Assembly (NCBI GenBank): GCA_003219335.1
Contig: QHOF01000008.1
Span: 1-6,663, forward strand
DNA length: 6,663 nucleotides
Reading direction: 5' to 3'
From: Verrucomicrobiota bacterium
GTDB taxonomy: Bacteria; Verrucomicrobiota; Verrucomicrobiia; Chthoniobacterales; UBA10450
In this document: positions 1 through 5,845 of the stretch, piece after piece
Position numbering within the stretch: the stretch's first letter is position 1
Layout of the letters: every line of letters starts with the position of its first letter
Notes under the pieces: model-generated
Databases searched by the model: none
What the model was told of the DNA's origin: nothing
Seen by the model: the letters and a program-made list of their open reading frames with translations, nothing else
Translations under genes and position numbers: made by a program

Positions 1-116
1 CGTCGCCTCCCTCGCACCAAAGTAATTTCTGGGAAGTGCGCGCGGACGCGCGACAGAGTCTCAGTCGAAACCCGATCGAGAGCGCTCGCGCGTCCAAGGA
101 TGGCAGCGTTCACAGG

Positions 117-163
117 TTTTTTGGGGTGCACCGGAATTTTTTTGCAATGCCGCACGATTTTTT
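117..163. promoter_or_regulatory. Phased T-runs, probable bent DNA upstream of the YCF48-type gene
   Basis: Three T-runs start at 117 (6 T), 137 (7 T) and 158 (6 T), that is 20 and 21 bases apart, about two helical turns. Phased A/T tracts curve DNA and often lie upstream of bacterial promoters. No convincing -35/-10 pair could be assigned, so the promoter role is inferred. The bases before 110 are GC-rich and hold no gene that can be supported. Confidence 0.4.
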
Positions 164-188
164 CCTTTGGAATGAACTGAGCAGACAT

Positions 189-205
189 CGCACTAGACTA
201 GTGCG
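189..205. promoter_or_regulatory. 17-base perfect palindrome, possible operator
   Basis: CGCACTAG and CTAGTGCG flank a single central A. Eight-base arms around one base cannot form a good RNA hairpin, so a site for a dimeric DNA-binding protein is more likely than a terminator. It lies 77 bases before the ATG of the propeller gene. No regulator is encoded nearby, and the function is inferred. Confidence 0.4.
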
Positions 206-259
206 GCCAGAAGGCATGCCTGCGCGTTCTTAAAGAAGACTTCGAAACCAAACTCCACA

Positions 260-277
260 ATGAAAAAACAAGGATAA
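260..277 (+). other. Five-codon mini-ORF duplicating the start of the next gene
   Basis: ATG at 260 reads M-K-K-Q-G and stops at TAA 275-277. Its first 12 bases (260-271) are repeated exactly at 283-294, where they begin the long gene. The GGA of its fourth and fifth codons is part of the Shine-Dalgarno sequence of that gene. It may be a local 23-base duplication with no role, or a short leader whose translation affects the main start. Confidence 0.35.
270..274 (+). promoter_or_regulatory. Ribosome binding site for the YCF48-type gene
   Basis: AAGGA ends 8 bases before the ATG at 283. This spacing favours ATG 283 over the identical-looking ATG at 260, which has no comparable purine-rich sequence in front of it. 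Confidence 0.6.
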
Positions 278-282
278 CGAAT

Positions 283-2202
283 ATGAAAAAACAAATTAAG
301 CCTACCGTTAAAGCGCGCCTCTTTCAGGGTGCGTTTTTGCTCGTGATCCCTTTTCTCCTCAACGATGTGACACCGGTGGTACTGGGACAGGGCGACAGCA
401 GCAACCAATCTTCGACTCACGCAAGGGCGCAATGGGTCTGGCAAAACCCGCTGCCTCAGGGTAATTGGCTCTTTGGAGTCTCATTTACCGATGCAAACAA
501 CGGGACAGCTGTTGGTTGGTATGGGACCATCCTCAGGACAACCGATGGAGGACGGAACTGGGTTCTTCAGCCGAGCGGAATCTTGGGAACAAACATTGGG
601 CTTTATGGGGTTTCCTTTACCGATGCCAACACGGGAACTGTGGTTGGCGGCGTCACTGATGCGACAATCCTCAGAACAACCGATGGCGGAGCCAATTGGG
701 TAAGCCAGACGAGTGAAACCAACTACCTTAAGGCGGTTTCATTTACCGATACCAATACGGGAACTGCGGTTGGCGGGTATGGGACAATCGTCAGAACGAC
801 CGATGGCGGAGCCAATTGGGTAAGCCAGACCAGTGGAACGACCAGTGATCTTAATGCAGTTTCCTTTAGCGATGCAAACAATGGAACGGCTGTCAGTTGG
901 TATGGGATAATCGTCAGAACAACAGATGGCGGAGCCAATTGGGTTATGCAGAACAGTGGGACCGGCAATTTTCTTTGGGGCGTTTCCTTTACTGACGCAA
1001 ATCATGGGACAGCCGTTGGCGAACATGGAACCATTCGCGGGACGATAAATGGGGGACGCACCTGGTTTCACGAGACGAGTGGAACAACCAATTTTCTTTG
1101 GGGCGTTTCCTTTACAGATGCAAATAACGGAACGGCCGTTGGCGGAACGGCCGCTGATAACGGTGGAACGATCCTTAGAACAACAGACGGGGGGAGTACG
1201 TGGGTTAGCCAGATAAGCGAAACTAACAACCTTGTAGGCGTTTCCTTTACTGATGCGAACAACGGGACGGCTGTGGGCTCCTTTGGCGCAATCCTGAGAA
1301 CAACCAATGGAGGGAACAACTGGCGTAGTCAATCAAGGGCCGTTACGGTCCTTTCGCTCGAGGACGTTTCCTTTACTGATGCAAACAACGGAACGGCTGT
1401 TGGCGGAGCAATTGGAGAAAGCACGATTGTCAGAACCACAGATGGCGGAAATACATGGGTTGGCCAGAGAAGCGGGGCGAACAATGATCTCCATGGTGTT
1501 TCCTTTACGGATGCGAATACCGGGACCGCTGTAGGTGACTTCGGCACAATCGTGAGAACTACAGATGGAGGGAACAACTGGGTCCGACAGAGGAGCGGAA
1601 CAAGAGCTGATCTGTGGGGCGTCTCCTTTACGGACACGAATCATGGCACAGCGGTCGGAGGGGGTGCTAATTTCCCTAGCAAGATCCTTACTACAACAGA
1701 TGGGGGAAGCACTTGGACAAATCAACCACTTAAGTTCTACATTCCTCTTACCGGGGTTTCACGGACGGATGCCAATACTGGAACAGTTGTTGGCGGAGCA
1801 GGAATAATCCTAAGAACCACCGATGGAGGGAATAACTGGGTTCAGCAAGCAAGCGGAACGACAGTTGATCTGTTACGGCTGTCGTTTACCGACGCGAATA
1901 CTGGAACAACTGTCGGTCAATTTGGCACGATTCTTAGAACTACAGACGGGGGCAGTCATTGGGTACCGCAACAGAGTGGAACAACTGATGTGCTCGCCGG
2001 AGTTTCCTTTATTGACACAAACCACGGCATGGCTTGCGGCGGTTTGGGTATCATACTACGGACAACAGACGGAGGACAAACTTGGATGCGAGAGAGCACC
2101 CCAACACAGTATGGCCTTTCGAACGTTTCCTGCACCGGTCCCGATGTTGGAACGGTTGTGGGTTACGGTGGCAGTATCCTTAGGAGGAAGCCGGTCAGGT
2201 GA
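283..2202 (+). CDS. Exported 14-repeat YCF48/Asp-box beta-propeller protein
   Basis: The protein has 639 residues. The N-terminus has a basic stretch (residues 2-11) and a hydrophobic core (about 13-26), which suggests a signal peptide with cleavage near residue 35-40 and no lipobox. From residue 65 the chain is 13 full repeats of about 42 residues plus a 26-residue half repeat at the end. Each repeat reads roughly GVSFTDANNGTAVG, then GTILRTTDGG-NW with the Asp-box TTDGG--W, then a loop rich in S, G and T. This repeat is found in YCF48/HCF136-type photosystem II assembly factors and in many exported proteins of non-photosynthetic bacteria. No enzyme motif is visible, so photosystem assembly should not be assumed; a binding or scaffold role outside the cytoplasm is more likely. 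Repeats 5 and 7 have Asn for the Asp-box Asp. The FG-GAP gene follows 59 bases downstream, probably in the same transcript. The fold assignment is firm; the partner is unknown. Confidence 0.9.
   Translation: MKKQIKPTVKARLFQGAFLLVIPFLLNDVTPVVLGQGDSSNQSSTHARAQWVWQNPLPQGNWLFGVSFTDANNGTAVGWYGTILRTTDGGRNWVLQPSGILGTNIGLYGVSFTDANTGTVVGGVTDATILRTTDGGANWVSQTSETNYLKAVSFTDTNTGTAVGGYGTIVRTTDGGANWVSQTSGTTSDLNAVSFSDANNGTAVSWYGIIVRTTDGGANWVMQNSGTGNFLWGVSFTDANHGTAVGEHGTIRGTINGGRTWFHETSGTTNFLWGVSFTDANNGTAVGGTAADNGGTILRTTDGGSTWVSQISETNNLVGVSFTDANNGTAVGSFGAILRTTNGGNNWRSQSRAVTVLSLEDVSFTDANNGTAVGGAIGESTIVRTTDGGNTWVGQRSGANNDLHGVSFTDANTGTAVGDFGTIVRTTDGGNNWVRQRSGTRADLWGVSFTDTNHGTAVGGGANFPSKILTTTDGGSTWTNQPLKFYIPLTGVSRTDANTGTVVGGAGIILRTTDGGNNWVQQASGTTVDLLRLSFTDANTGTTVGQFGTILRTTDGGSHWVPQQSGTTDVLAGVSFIDTNHGMACGGLGIILRTTDGGQTWMRESTPTQYGLSNVSCTGPDVGTVVGYGGSILRRKPVR
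475..2199 (+). repeat. Tandem repeat region, 14 units of about 120-135 bases
   Basis: The coding units begin at the GVSF motif and match at the DNA level as well as in protein. The stretch 679-710 is identical to 799-830 (32 bases, offset 120), and 966-991 is identical to 1089-1114 (26 bases, offset 123). Long exact identities between neighbouring units point to recent unit duplication or gene conversion. Unit number may vary between strains, and assembly errors are possible here. Confidence 0.85.
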
Positions 2203-2250
2203 TTTCAATAATAATTGATAAAGGGACCCATTAGAACCCCGAATCGCAAA

Positions 2251-2255
2251 AGGAG
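2251..2255 (+). promoter_or_regulatory. Ribosome binding site of the FG-GAP gene
   Basis: AGGAG lies 6 bases before ATG 2262 and fixes this start. The 59-base spacer after the preceding stop is AT-rich at its left end and shows no terminator hairpin, consistent with co-transcription. Confidence 0.7.
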
Positions 2256-2261
2256 AGTATT

Positions 2262-3524
2262 ATGAAAGTTCGGATTTCTGTTATCATTTTGCTCGCTGCC
2301 GCAACCGCTTTCGCGCAGACCTATCCGCCCCCGATTCGGTCGCCACAGGGTCAAACAGTGTTTGGTCCTCTCACGCTTCCCGCGGGTGGAGCGAATGATT
2401 TGAGCAAGGAGCAGAGCTTTCAGATCGTCGAGCGACTCAATCATCAGGACGACTTTTGGTCGAATATGCTGGTTGGCGATGCCAACCACAATCACCGACA
2501 AGAGATCGTGCTTCGCTCGAAGCCCGTAGACGGCGGCCGGAGTAAGTTCATCTTCTACGAGGACGACGGAACCGGCCATTTCGATCCGGTTTGGTCGATC
2601 GACGAGCCCGACGGCGGGCTGCTCGCCATGGCCGACATCGACGGCGATGGCCTAACCGATCTCTTCATTGAAAGGGCCGTGGGCATCTGCAATCATGAAT
2701 TCGTGCGGTATGAGGCGTCCTCACCTTCGGGCTTTCCGGACGACATCGTTTGGACGGGACAGAAAGAAGGCAACGTCACCGACTTCAACGCGACGATCGC
2801 CGACGTCGATGGCGACGGAATTCTCGAGCTCGTGACGACTGACGACAACTTCACCTGCCTTCCTACGTCATTAAAAGTTTTCGAATCCGCGCCGAACGAT
2901 CAGATGAATTTGATTTTCAATTACGTAGGTGCGGGGCTCCCTGATCTGGGCAATCCCGTAGTCGCGGATTTCGATCTCGACGGACGCAACGAGATCGTCG
3001 TCGCCGAGGGACAAGGGGGGAACATCCTCGTGTTCGAAGGCGTGGGCAACAACTCGATTGTTTTTTCCGGCATGCTTTCGCATTCGCTTTATAACGCCTA
3101 TCAACTTGCTCTTGTGGACATGCAGACCCCCGAAGGACGACCGATAGTCGTGCTCGCCGGGCAGGCCGGAAATGGCGACTACCGCGCGCGCTCGTACGAG
3201 ATGCTTTCCGACAACGTCCTTACGCAGACGAGCGAAACGCGCGTTCCGAACAATTGCCTCGGCTCGATTCCACAGATTGCCGCCGCAGATCTTTTCGGCA
3301 CGAGGAGACAGGAGATCATCCTCGACCGGCTCTGCGACCCAGTGCCGATCTACACCGTCGGCCCGCGCGGCGCACTGACGCTTTACGAGACTCAATCGAT
3401 CGTCGAGAGCGTCGAAGTCATCGGCACGCGCAAGACGCCGGTTCACTCGGGTGCCATCGCCATAGGGACCGCCGTCACTTCGTCGAGCCCCAAAGGAAAA
3501 ACTCCCGTTCTCGAGCTCCAGTAA
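2262..3524 (+). CDS. Exported FG-GAP/VCBS-repeat (integrin-alpha-like) beta-propeller protein
   Basis: The protein has 420 residues. A short signal peptide (charged residues 2-4, hydrophobic core 5-17) has a probable cleavage site AFA|QT after residue 18. Calcium-loop motifs of the D-x-D-x-D-G type occur at residues 125-130 (DIDGDG), 181-186 (DVDGDG) and 236-241 (DFDLDG). Degenerate versions lie near 73, 286 and 343, with a possible last one near 397. The spacing is about 50-57 residues, as expected for seven blades of an FG-GAP/VCBS propeller. These proteins bind calcium and usually act in adhesion or in binding sugars or proteins outside the cytoplasm. Four cysteines (143, 199, 332, 358) could form disulfides after export. 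No catalytic domain or anchor is visible. Its G+C is clearly higher than that of the YCF48-type gene before it, so the two may have different histories. The exact ligand is unknown. Confidence 0.85.
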   Translation: MKVRISVIILLAAATAFAQTYPPPIRSPQGQTVFGPLTLPAGGANDLSKEQSFQIVERLNHQDDFWSNMLVGDANHNHRQEIVLRSKPVDGGRSKFIFYEDDGTGHFDPVWSIDEPDGGLLAMADIDGDGLTDLFIERAVGICNHEFVRYEASSPSGFPDDIVWTGQKEGNVTDFNATIADVDGDGILELVTTDDNFTCLPTSLKVFESAPNDQMNLIFNYVGAGLPDLGNPVVADFDLDGRNEIVVAEGQGGNILVFEGVGNNSIVFSGMLSHSLYNAYQLALVDMQTPEGRPIVVLAGQAGNGDYRARSYEMLSDNVLTQTSETRVPNNCLGSIPQIAAADLFGTRRQEIILDRLCDPVPIYTVGPRGALTLYETQSIVESVEVIGTRKTPVHSGAIAIGTAVTSSSPKGKTPVLELQ

Positions 3525-3541
3525 ACAGAAAGGAATTCGCC

Positions 3542-3757
3542 TTGCGCGGCATCTTGATTTCGACAAACCGAGCAAATCACGGGATGATTTGCGGCGGTTT
3601 TGATATCATCCTCCGGACAACAGACGGAGGAGAAAATTGGGTGCCTGAGACCAGTGGAACAAACTACGATCTTTCGAGAATCTCCTGCACCGGCGCCCGT
3701 AACGGAACGATTGTGGGCTACGGCGGCAGCATTTTAAGGAGAGCAGCCGTCAGGTGA
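3542..3757 (+). pseudogene. 3' remnant of a second YCF48-type repeat gene
   Basis: From about residue 15 the reading frame matches the last one and a half repeats of the 283-2202 product. It shares HGM-CGG, IILRTTDGG-NW, SCTG, GT-VGYGGSILRR and the final VR followed by TGA. DNA is also alike, including CAGGTGA at both ends. The left edge looks damaged: ACCGAGCAAATCACGGG resembles the usual ACCGATGCAAAT with one base lost. A TTG at 3542, seven bases after AGGA (3531-3534), could still start a 71-residue product, but 1.5 repeats cannot form a propeller. This is most likely debris of a duplicated copy cut when the region rearranged, or the 3' end of a gene whose 5' part was replaced. Confidence 0.75.
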
Positions 3758-3979
3758 CATTTTTGGACGAGCGCGGAAGGCCTGACATCGACGGAGATTG
3801 CGAAGAAACTGGTGGAGTACGGAATTTTCGTTTCACATGGCGACTTCGACGCAATGACCGTCGTCGAGCGATTGGGCCAAACTCTGCATGGACCGGTTCG
3901 TGCCGGGTGCGCCTGCTACACCACGCGCGACCAGGTGGAGCGGTTGCTCGCCGGAGTGCGGCAAATGGTGGCACCGTAG
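3758..3979 (+). pseudogene. C-terminal fragment of a cysteine-desulfurase-like protein
   Basis: This frame has no start codon of its own and follows directly, in phase, after the TGA that ends the YCF48-type remnant. It encodes about 73 residues with the look of the end of cysteine-desulfurase-like class V aminotransferases: GLTSTEIAKKL, then GIFVSHGDFDAMTVVERLG, then VRAGCACYTT and a closing helix, ending at TAG 3977-3979. In the full enzymes of about 400 residues this is the small C-terminal domain. The PLP-binding lysine and the whole large domain are missing, so the fragment cannot be active. The junction at 3757/3758 marks a deletion or insertion point. The family call rests on memory of conserved C-terminal motifs and is fairly confident; the specific enzyme is not resolved. 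Confidence 0.7.
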
Positions 3980-3984
3980 CCACC

Positions 3985-4003
3985 GCTGAGCTCTACGTTA
4001 GCC
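3985..4003 (+). other. 3' half of an attC-like site (L' and R')
   Basis: GCTGAGCTCTAC followed by the core GTTAGCC (3997-4003) matches the right end of the full attC at 6290-6415 (GCTGAGTTCTGAC-GTTGGGC). No left half is seen, because the bases to the left are coding sequence of the desulfurase fragment. Integrase would cut between G3997 and T3998. This is read as the boundary between the older DNA and the cassette array. Confidence 0.5.
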
Positions 4004-4477
4004 AAAAGAATGAGTATTCGCCTGTCCGATGACTGTTCGGAAGTCGATTGGGATGCGCTAGCGCTTGTGTTCACGCATGCGCCTCTCGGCGAGCGCACGC
4101 CGGAAAAACTACGGGACGCATTCACCAATAGTTCGGTGCGATGCTTTGTCTGGAATGCTGGCCAGCTCATCGGCGCTGGTCGCGCTATTACCGATGGCGT
4201 GACCTATGCAGCTATCTTCGACGTTGTCCTGCTGCCAGAATTCCAGAAGAAAGGCATCGGCGCGCAGATCATGGAGCATCTCGCGGCCGCTGCAAAAGCG
4301 CCAAACATCATCCTGCATGCAGTTCCGGGCAAAGAGGACTTCTACCGAAAACTCGGCTATCGAAAGATGAAGACAGCGATGGCTCGATTTGCGAATGCCG
4401 ATAAGCAGAAAGCTCTTGGCTACATCGAATGACAGAAAGGGCTAACTAAGCGCTAAAGCCGCAGCTCATCTTTAATG
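3998..4477 (+). mobile_element. Integron-type gene cassette carrying a GNAT gene
   Basis: The segment begins with TTAGCC (after G3997) and ends at G4477. Its own attC left arm, GGCTAAC at 4440-4446, is the exact reverse complement of GTTAGCC at its start. That pairing is expected when a circular cassette closes G-TTRRRY onto its attC, and it is hard to explain otherwise. It is 480 bases long with one gene, in the same direction as the attC, and almost no 5' untranslated sequence, all typical of cassettes. Confidence 0.6.
4010..4432 (+). CDS. GNAT-family N-acetyltransferase (cassette gene)
   Basis: The protein has 140 residues, the usual length for a single GNAT domain. Strand beta-4 and motif A are clear: FDVVLLPEFQKKGIGAQIM (residues 70-88), with the acetyl-CoA pyrophosphate loop Q79-K-K-G82-I-G84-A. 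Motif B follows with FYRKLGY (111-117). Such enzymes move an acetyl group from acetyl-CoA to an amine on a small molecule or protein; the substrate cannot be read from sequence. The reading frame is intact, unlike the other two GNATs here. The ATG lies 6 bases after the attC core GTTAGCC, with only a weak purine stretch (AAAAG) as ribosome site. Expression may depend on transcription from outside the cassette. GNATs are among the commonest cassette genes, and some confer drug or toxin tolerance; nothing here shows that for this one. Confidence 0.85.
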   Translation: MSIRLSDDCSEVDWDALALVFTHAPLGERTPEKLRDAFTNSSVRCFVWNAGQLIGAGRAITDGVTYAAIFDVVLLPEFQKKGIGAQIMEHLAAAAKAPNIILHAVPGKEDFYRKLGYRKMKTAMARFANADKQKALGYIE

Positions 4478-4483
4478 TTGGGC
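4440..4483 (+). other. Short attC-like site behind the first GNAT gene
   Basis: The left core GGCTAAC (4440-4446) and right core GTTGGGC (4477-4483) bracket 30 bases that include GCCGCAGCTCATC, a degenerate form of the GCTGAG-TC inner arm in the other sites. At 44 bases it is shorter than usual attC sites (about 57 and up), so the hairpin is reduced and may recombine poorly. The GNAT stop codon lies only 7 bases upstream, as expected. Confidence 0.5.
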
Positions 4484-4498
4484 GGCAGCGCCGTGCGC

Positions 4499-4960
4499 AT
4501 GAAGATATGCCAAGCAAACACGCCGGAACAAATCGCTCTTTCGCGCAAATTGTTCGAAGAGTACGCCGTCTGGCTTGGCATAGACTTGTCGTATCAGGGA
4601 TTTGCCGCCGAGTTGACTGGTTTGCCCGGCGTTTACGCCCCGCCACGTGGACGACTGCTTCTGGCCCTGGCGGGGAGCGAGACGGCCGGCTGTGTCGCGT
4701 TGCGACCCCTCGCGGAGGGTGTTTGCGAGATGAAGCGGTTGTTCGTGCGCTCAGCTTTTCGCGGTCAGGGCGTTGGCAGGCTACTCGCGAAGCGGATTGT
4801 TAAGGAGGCACGCGGCATCGGATATGGGACGATGAAGCTGGATACATAGCCTCAGATGCAAGCGGCCATTCCGCTCTACGAGGCGCTTGGATTTACTCGA
4901 TGCGCTGCCTATTATCAGACGCCATTGGCGGACACTGTTTTCATGGAGTTGCATTTGTGA
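4499..4960 (+). pseudogene. GNAT-family N-acetyltransferase interrupted by one in-frame TAG
   Basis: From ATG 4499 the frame gives 116 residues, then TAG (4847-4849), then 36 more residues in the same frame to TGA 4958-4960. The first part holds motif A, MKRLFVRSAFRGQGVGRLL (residues 78-96), with the loop R88-G-Q-G91-V-G93. The second part holds motif B, AAIPLYEALGF, and the C-terminal strand ending VFMELHL. Family members read LDT-L-P-x-M at the join, so the TAG stands where a Leu codon (TTG or CTG) is expected. One base change from TTG would do. Without the last 36 residues the acetyl-CoA fold is incomplete and the product is probably inactive, unless TAG is read through or is a base error. 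ATG 4499 is chosen over the in-frame ATG 4475, which overlaps the attC core. No strong ribosome site is visible. Confidence 0.8.
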
Positions 4961-4967
4961 CCGTAGT

Positions 4968-4992
4968 GCTCAACAAATTACCGGAGTTAACG
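4968..4992 (+). other. Possible collapsed attC remnant
   Basis: GCTCAAC (4968-4974) fits the left-core pattern RYYYAAC and is followed by AAAT, as in the attC at 6290. It differs by one G-T wobble position from the complement of this cassette's start, GTTGGGC at 4477. Eleven bases later comes GTTAACG, a poor right core. The whole is about 25 bases, too short to work; the middle may have been deleted. This could be chance. Confidence 0.25.
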
Positions 4993-5001
4993 GGTCGAAC
5001 G

Positions 5002-5772
5002 ATGACCGACGAAACCAAGAAACTCGCTCAAACAGGTCCGGCGCTGACGATCGGAATGGTCTTGTTTCCGGGCCTCACGCAGCTCGACCTAACCGGTCCA
5101 TACGAAGTCTTCTCGCGACTGCCTGGGACTAAGGTGTGCCTTGTGGCGGGAACGTTAATGCCGATCCAGAGCGAACGCGGCTTGATGATATCCGCTGACG
5201 CGACGTTCGAGAGCGCGCCCGCCCTGGACGTCATTTGCGTGCCGGGCGGTCCCGGCGTTGACTCCATGATGGAGGATGAACTCTTGCTCCAGTTCCTCCG
5301 CGAGCGTGCGCCGAGTGCGCGGTATGTCACATCGGTTTGCACGGGCGCGTTGGTGCTGGGCGCGGCCGGTCTGTTACGGGGATATCGAGCAACCACGCAC
5401 TGGCTGTCACATGAGTTACTGGCGCTGTTCGGGGCGATGCCCGTTAACGAGCGGGTCGTCATCGACCGGAACCGTATTACTGGTGGCGGAGTGACGGCCG
5501 GAATCGATTTCGGACTGACAGTGGCCGGAGAGGTATTCGGAACGGCGGTAGCGCACGAGATTCAGCTGATGCTTGAATACAATCCCTCGCCGCCGTTTGC
5601 CAGTGGCTCGCCGCACAGCGCGCCCAAAAGCGTGGTGCGACGCGTGACCGATGCGCGCGAGGCCGCTCAATCGAGACGACGCGCGATCGCGGAACGCGCA
5701 GCGGCGCACCTTGGCTTTGTTCAAATTACGACCGATTTTCTAACCGGAAACAGCAGGCCCTTGCAACGCTGA
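5002..5772 (+). CDS. DJ-1/PfpI-family protein, isonitrile-hydratase-like
   Basis: The protein has 256 residues. The N-terminal Rossmann-like core begins TIGMVLFPGLTQLDLTGPYE (residues 16-35). The nucleophile elbow is YVTSVCTGALVLG (108-120) with Cys113 followed by Thr114, and Asp29 takes the place of the usual DJ-1 Glu. An Asp near the N-terminus plus Cys-Thr is the pattern of isonitrile (cyclohexyl isocyanide) hydratase, which turns isonitriles into N-substituted formamides; the same fold also occurs in the N-terminal half of AraC-type regulators. There is no helix-turn-helix domain here. Instead, an Arg- and Ala-rich helical tail (about 207-237) follows, then an unusual end to residue 256. 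The substrate is therefore only suggested. ATG 5002 is preferred to the in-frame ATG at 4900, which lies inside the preceding GNAT reading frame; no strong ribosome site is seen. No attC follows directly, so it either shares a cassette with the next gene or is not in a cassette. Confidence 0.8.
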   Translation: MTDETKKLAQTGPALTIGMVLFPGLTQLDLTGPYEVFSRLPGTKVCLVAGTLMPIQSERGLMISADATFESAPALDVICVPGGPGVDSMMEDELLLQFLRERAPSARYVTSVCTGALVLGAAGLLRGYRATTHWLSHELLALFGAMPVNERVVIDRNRITGGGVTAGIDFGLTVAGEVFGTAVAHEIQLMLEYNPSPPFASGSPHSAPKSVVRRVTDAREAAQSRRRAIAERAAAHLGFVQITTDFLTGNSRPLQR

Positions 5773-5845
5773 ATTAGATGAAAAGTAATTCGTGATGCTT
5801 TACGAACTTTCGCCTAATGATAGGTAGGCCACTAGAAACCGAGCT

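Noticed and set aside
38..52. CGCGCG-GA-CGCGCG palindrome near the left edge
   Set aside because: Simple alternating GC sequence in a GC-rich stretch; no other support for a regulatory role.
36..233. Small + strand frame in the leader
   Set aside because: It crosses the T-runs and palindrome, has no ribosome site and no recognisable protein features.
739..1332. Long open frame on the - strand opposite the repeats
   Set aside because: It is repetitive only because the + strand gene is repetitive; no signal peptide, ribosome site or known motif.
475..2199. Regular repeats as a CRISPR or satellite array
   Set aside because: Units are 120-135 bases, fully coding and in one frame with Asp-box motifs; there are no short repeats with unique spacers.
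2871..3575. Long open frame on the - strand (234 codons)
   Set aside because: It lies opposite the well-supported FG-GAP gene in GC-rich sequence, is rich in Arg and shows no family motif.
3755..3757. TGA between the two remnants as a selenocysteine codon
   Set aside because: The flanking sequences belong to two unrelated families and no convincing SECIS-like hairpin follows, so a plain stop at a breakpoint is simpler.
3967..3984. Hairpin GGTGGC-ACCGTA-GCCACC as a terminator
   Set aside because: The 6-base stem overlaps the desulfurase fragment's stop codon and has no T-run after it; it may be chance.
4475..4498. ATG 4475 as start of the second GNAT
   Set aside because: It overlaps the attC right core, and the family-like N-terminus (MKI-QA) begins at ATG 4499.
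4900..5001. ATG 4900 as start of the DJ-1-like gene
   Set aside because: This extension lies within the reading frame of the preceding GNAT's C-terminus, and DJ-1 homology begins after 5002.
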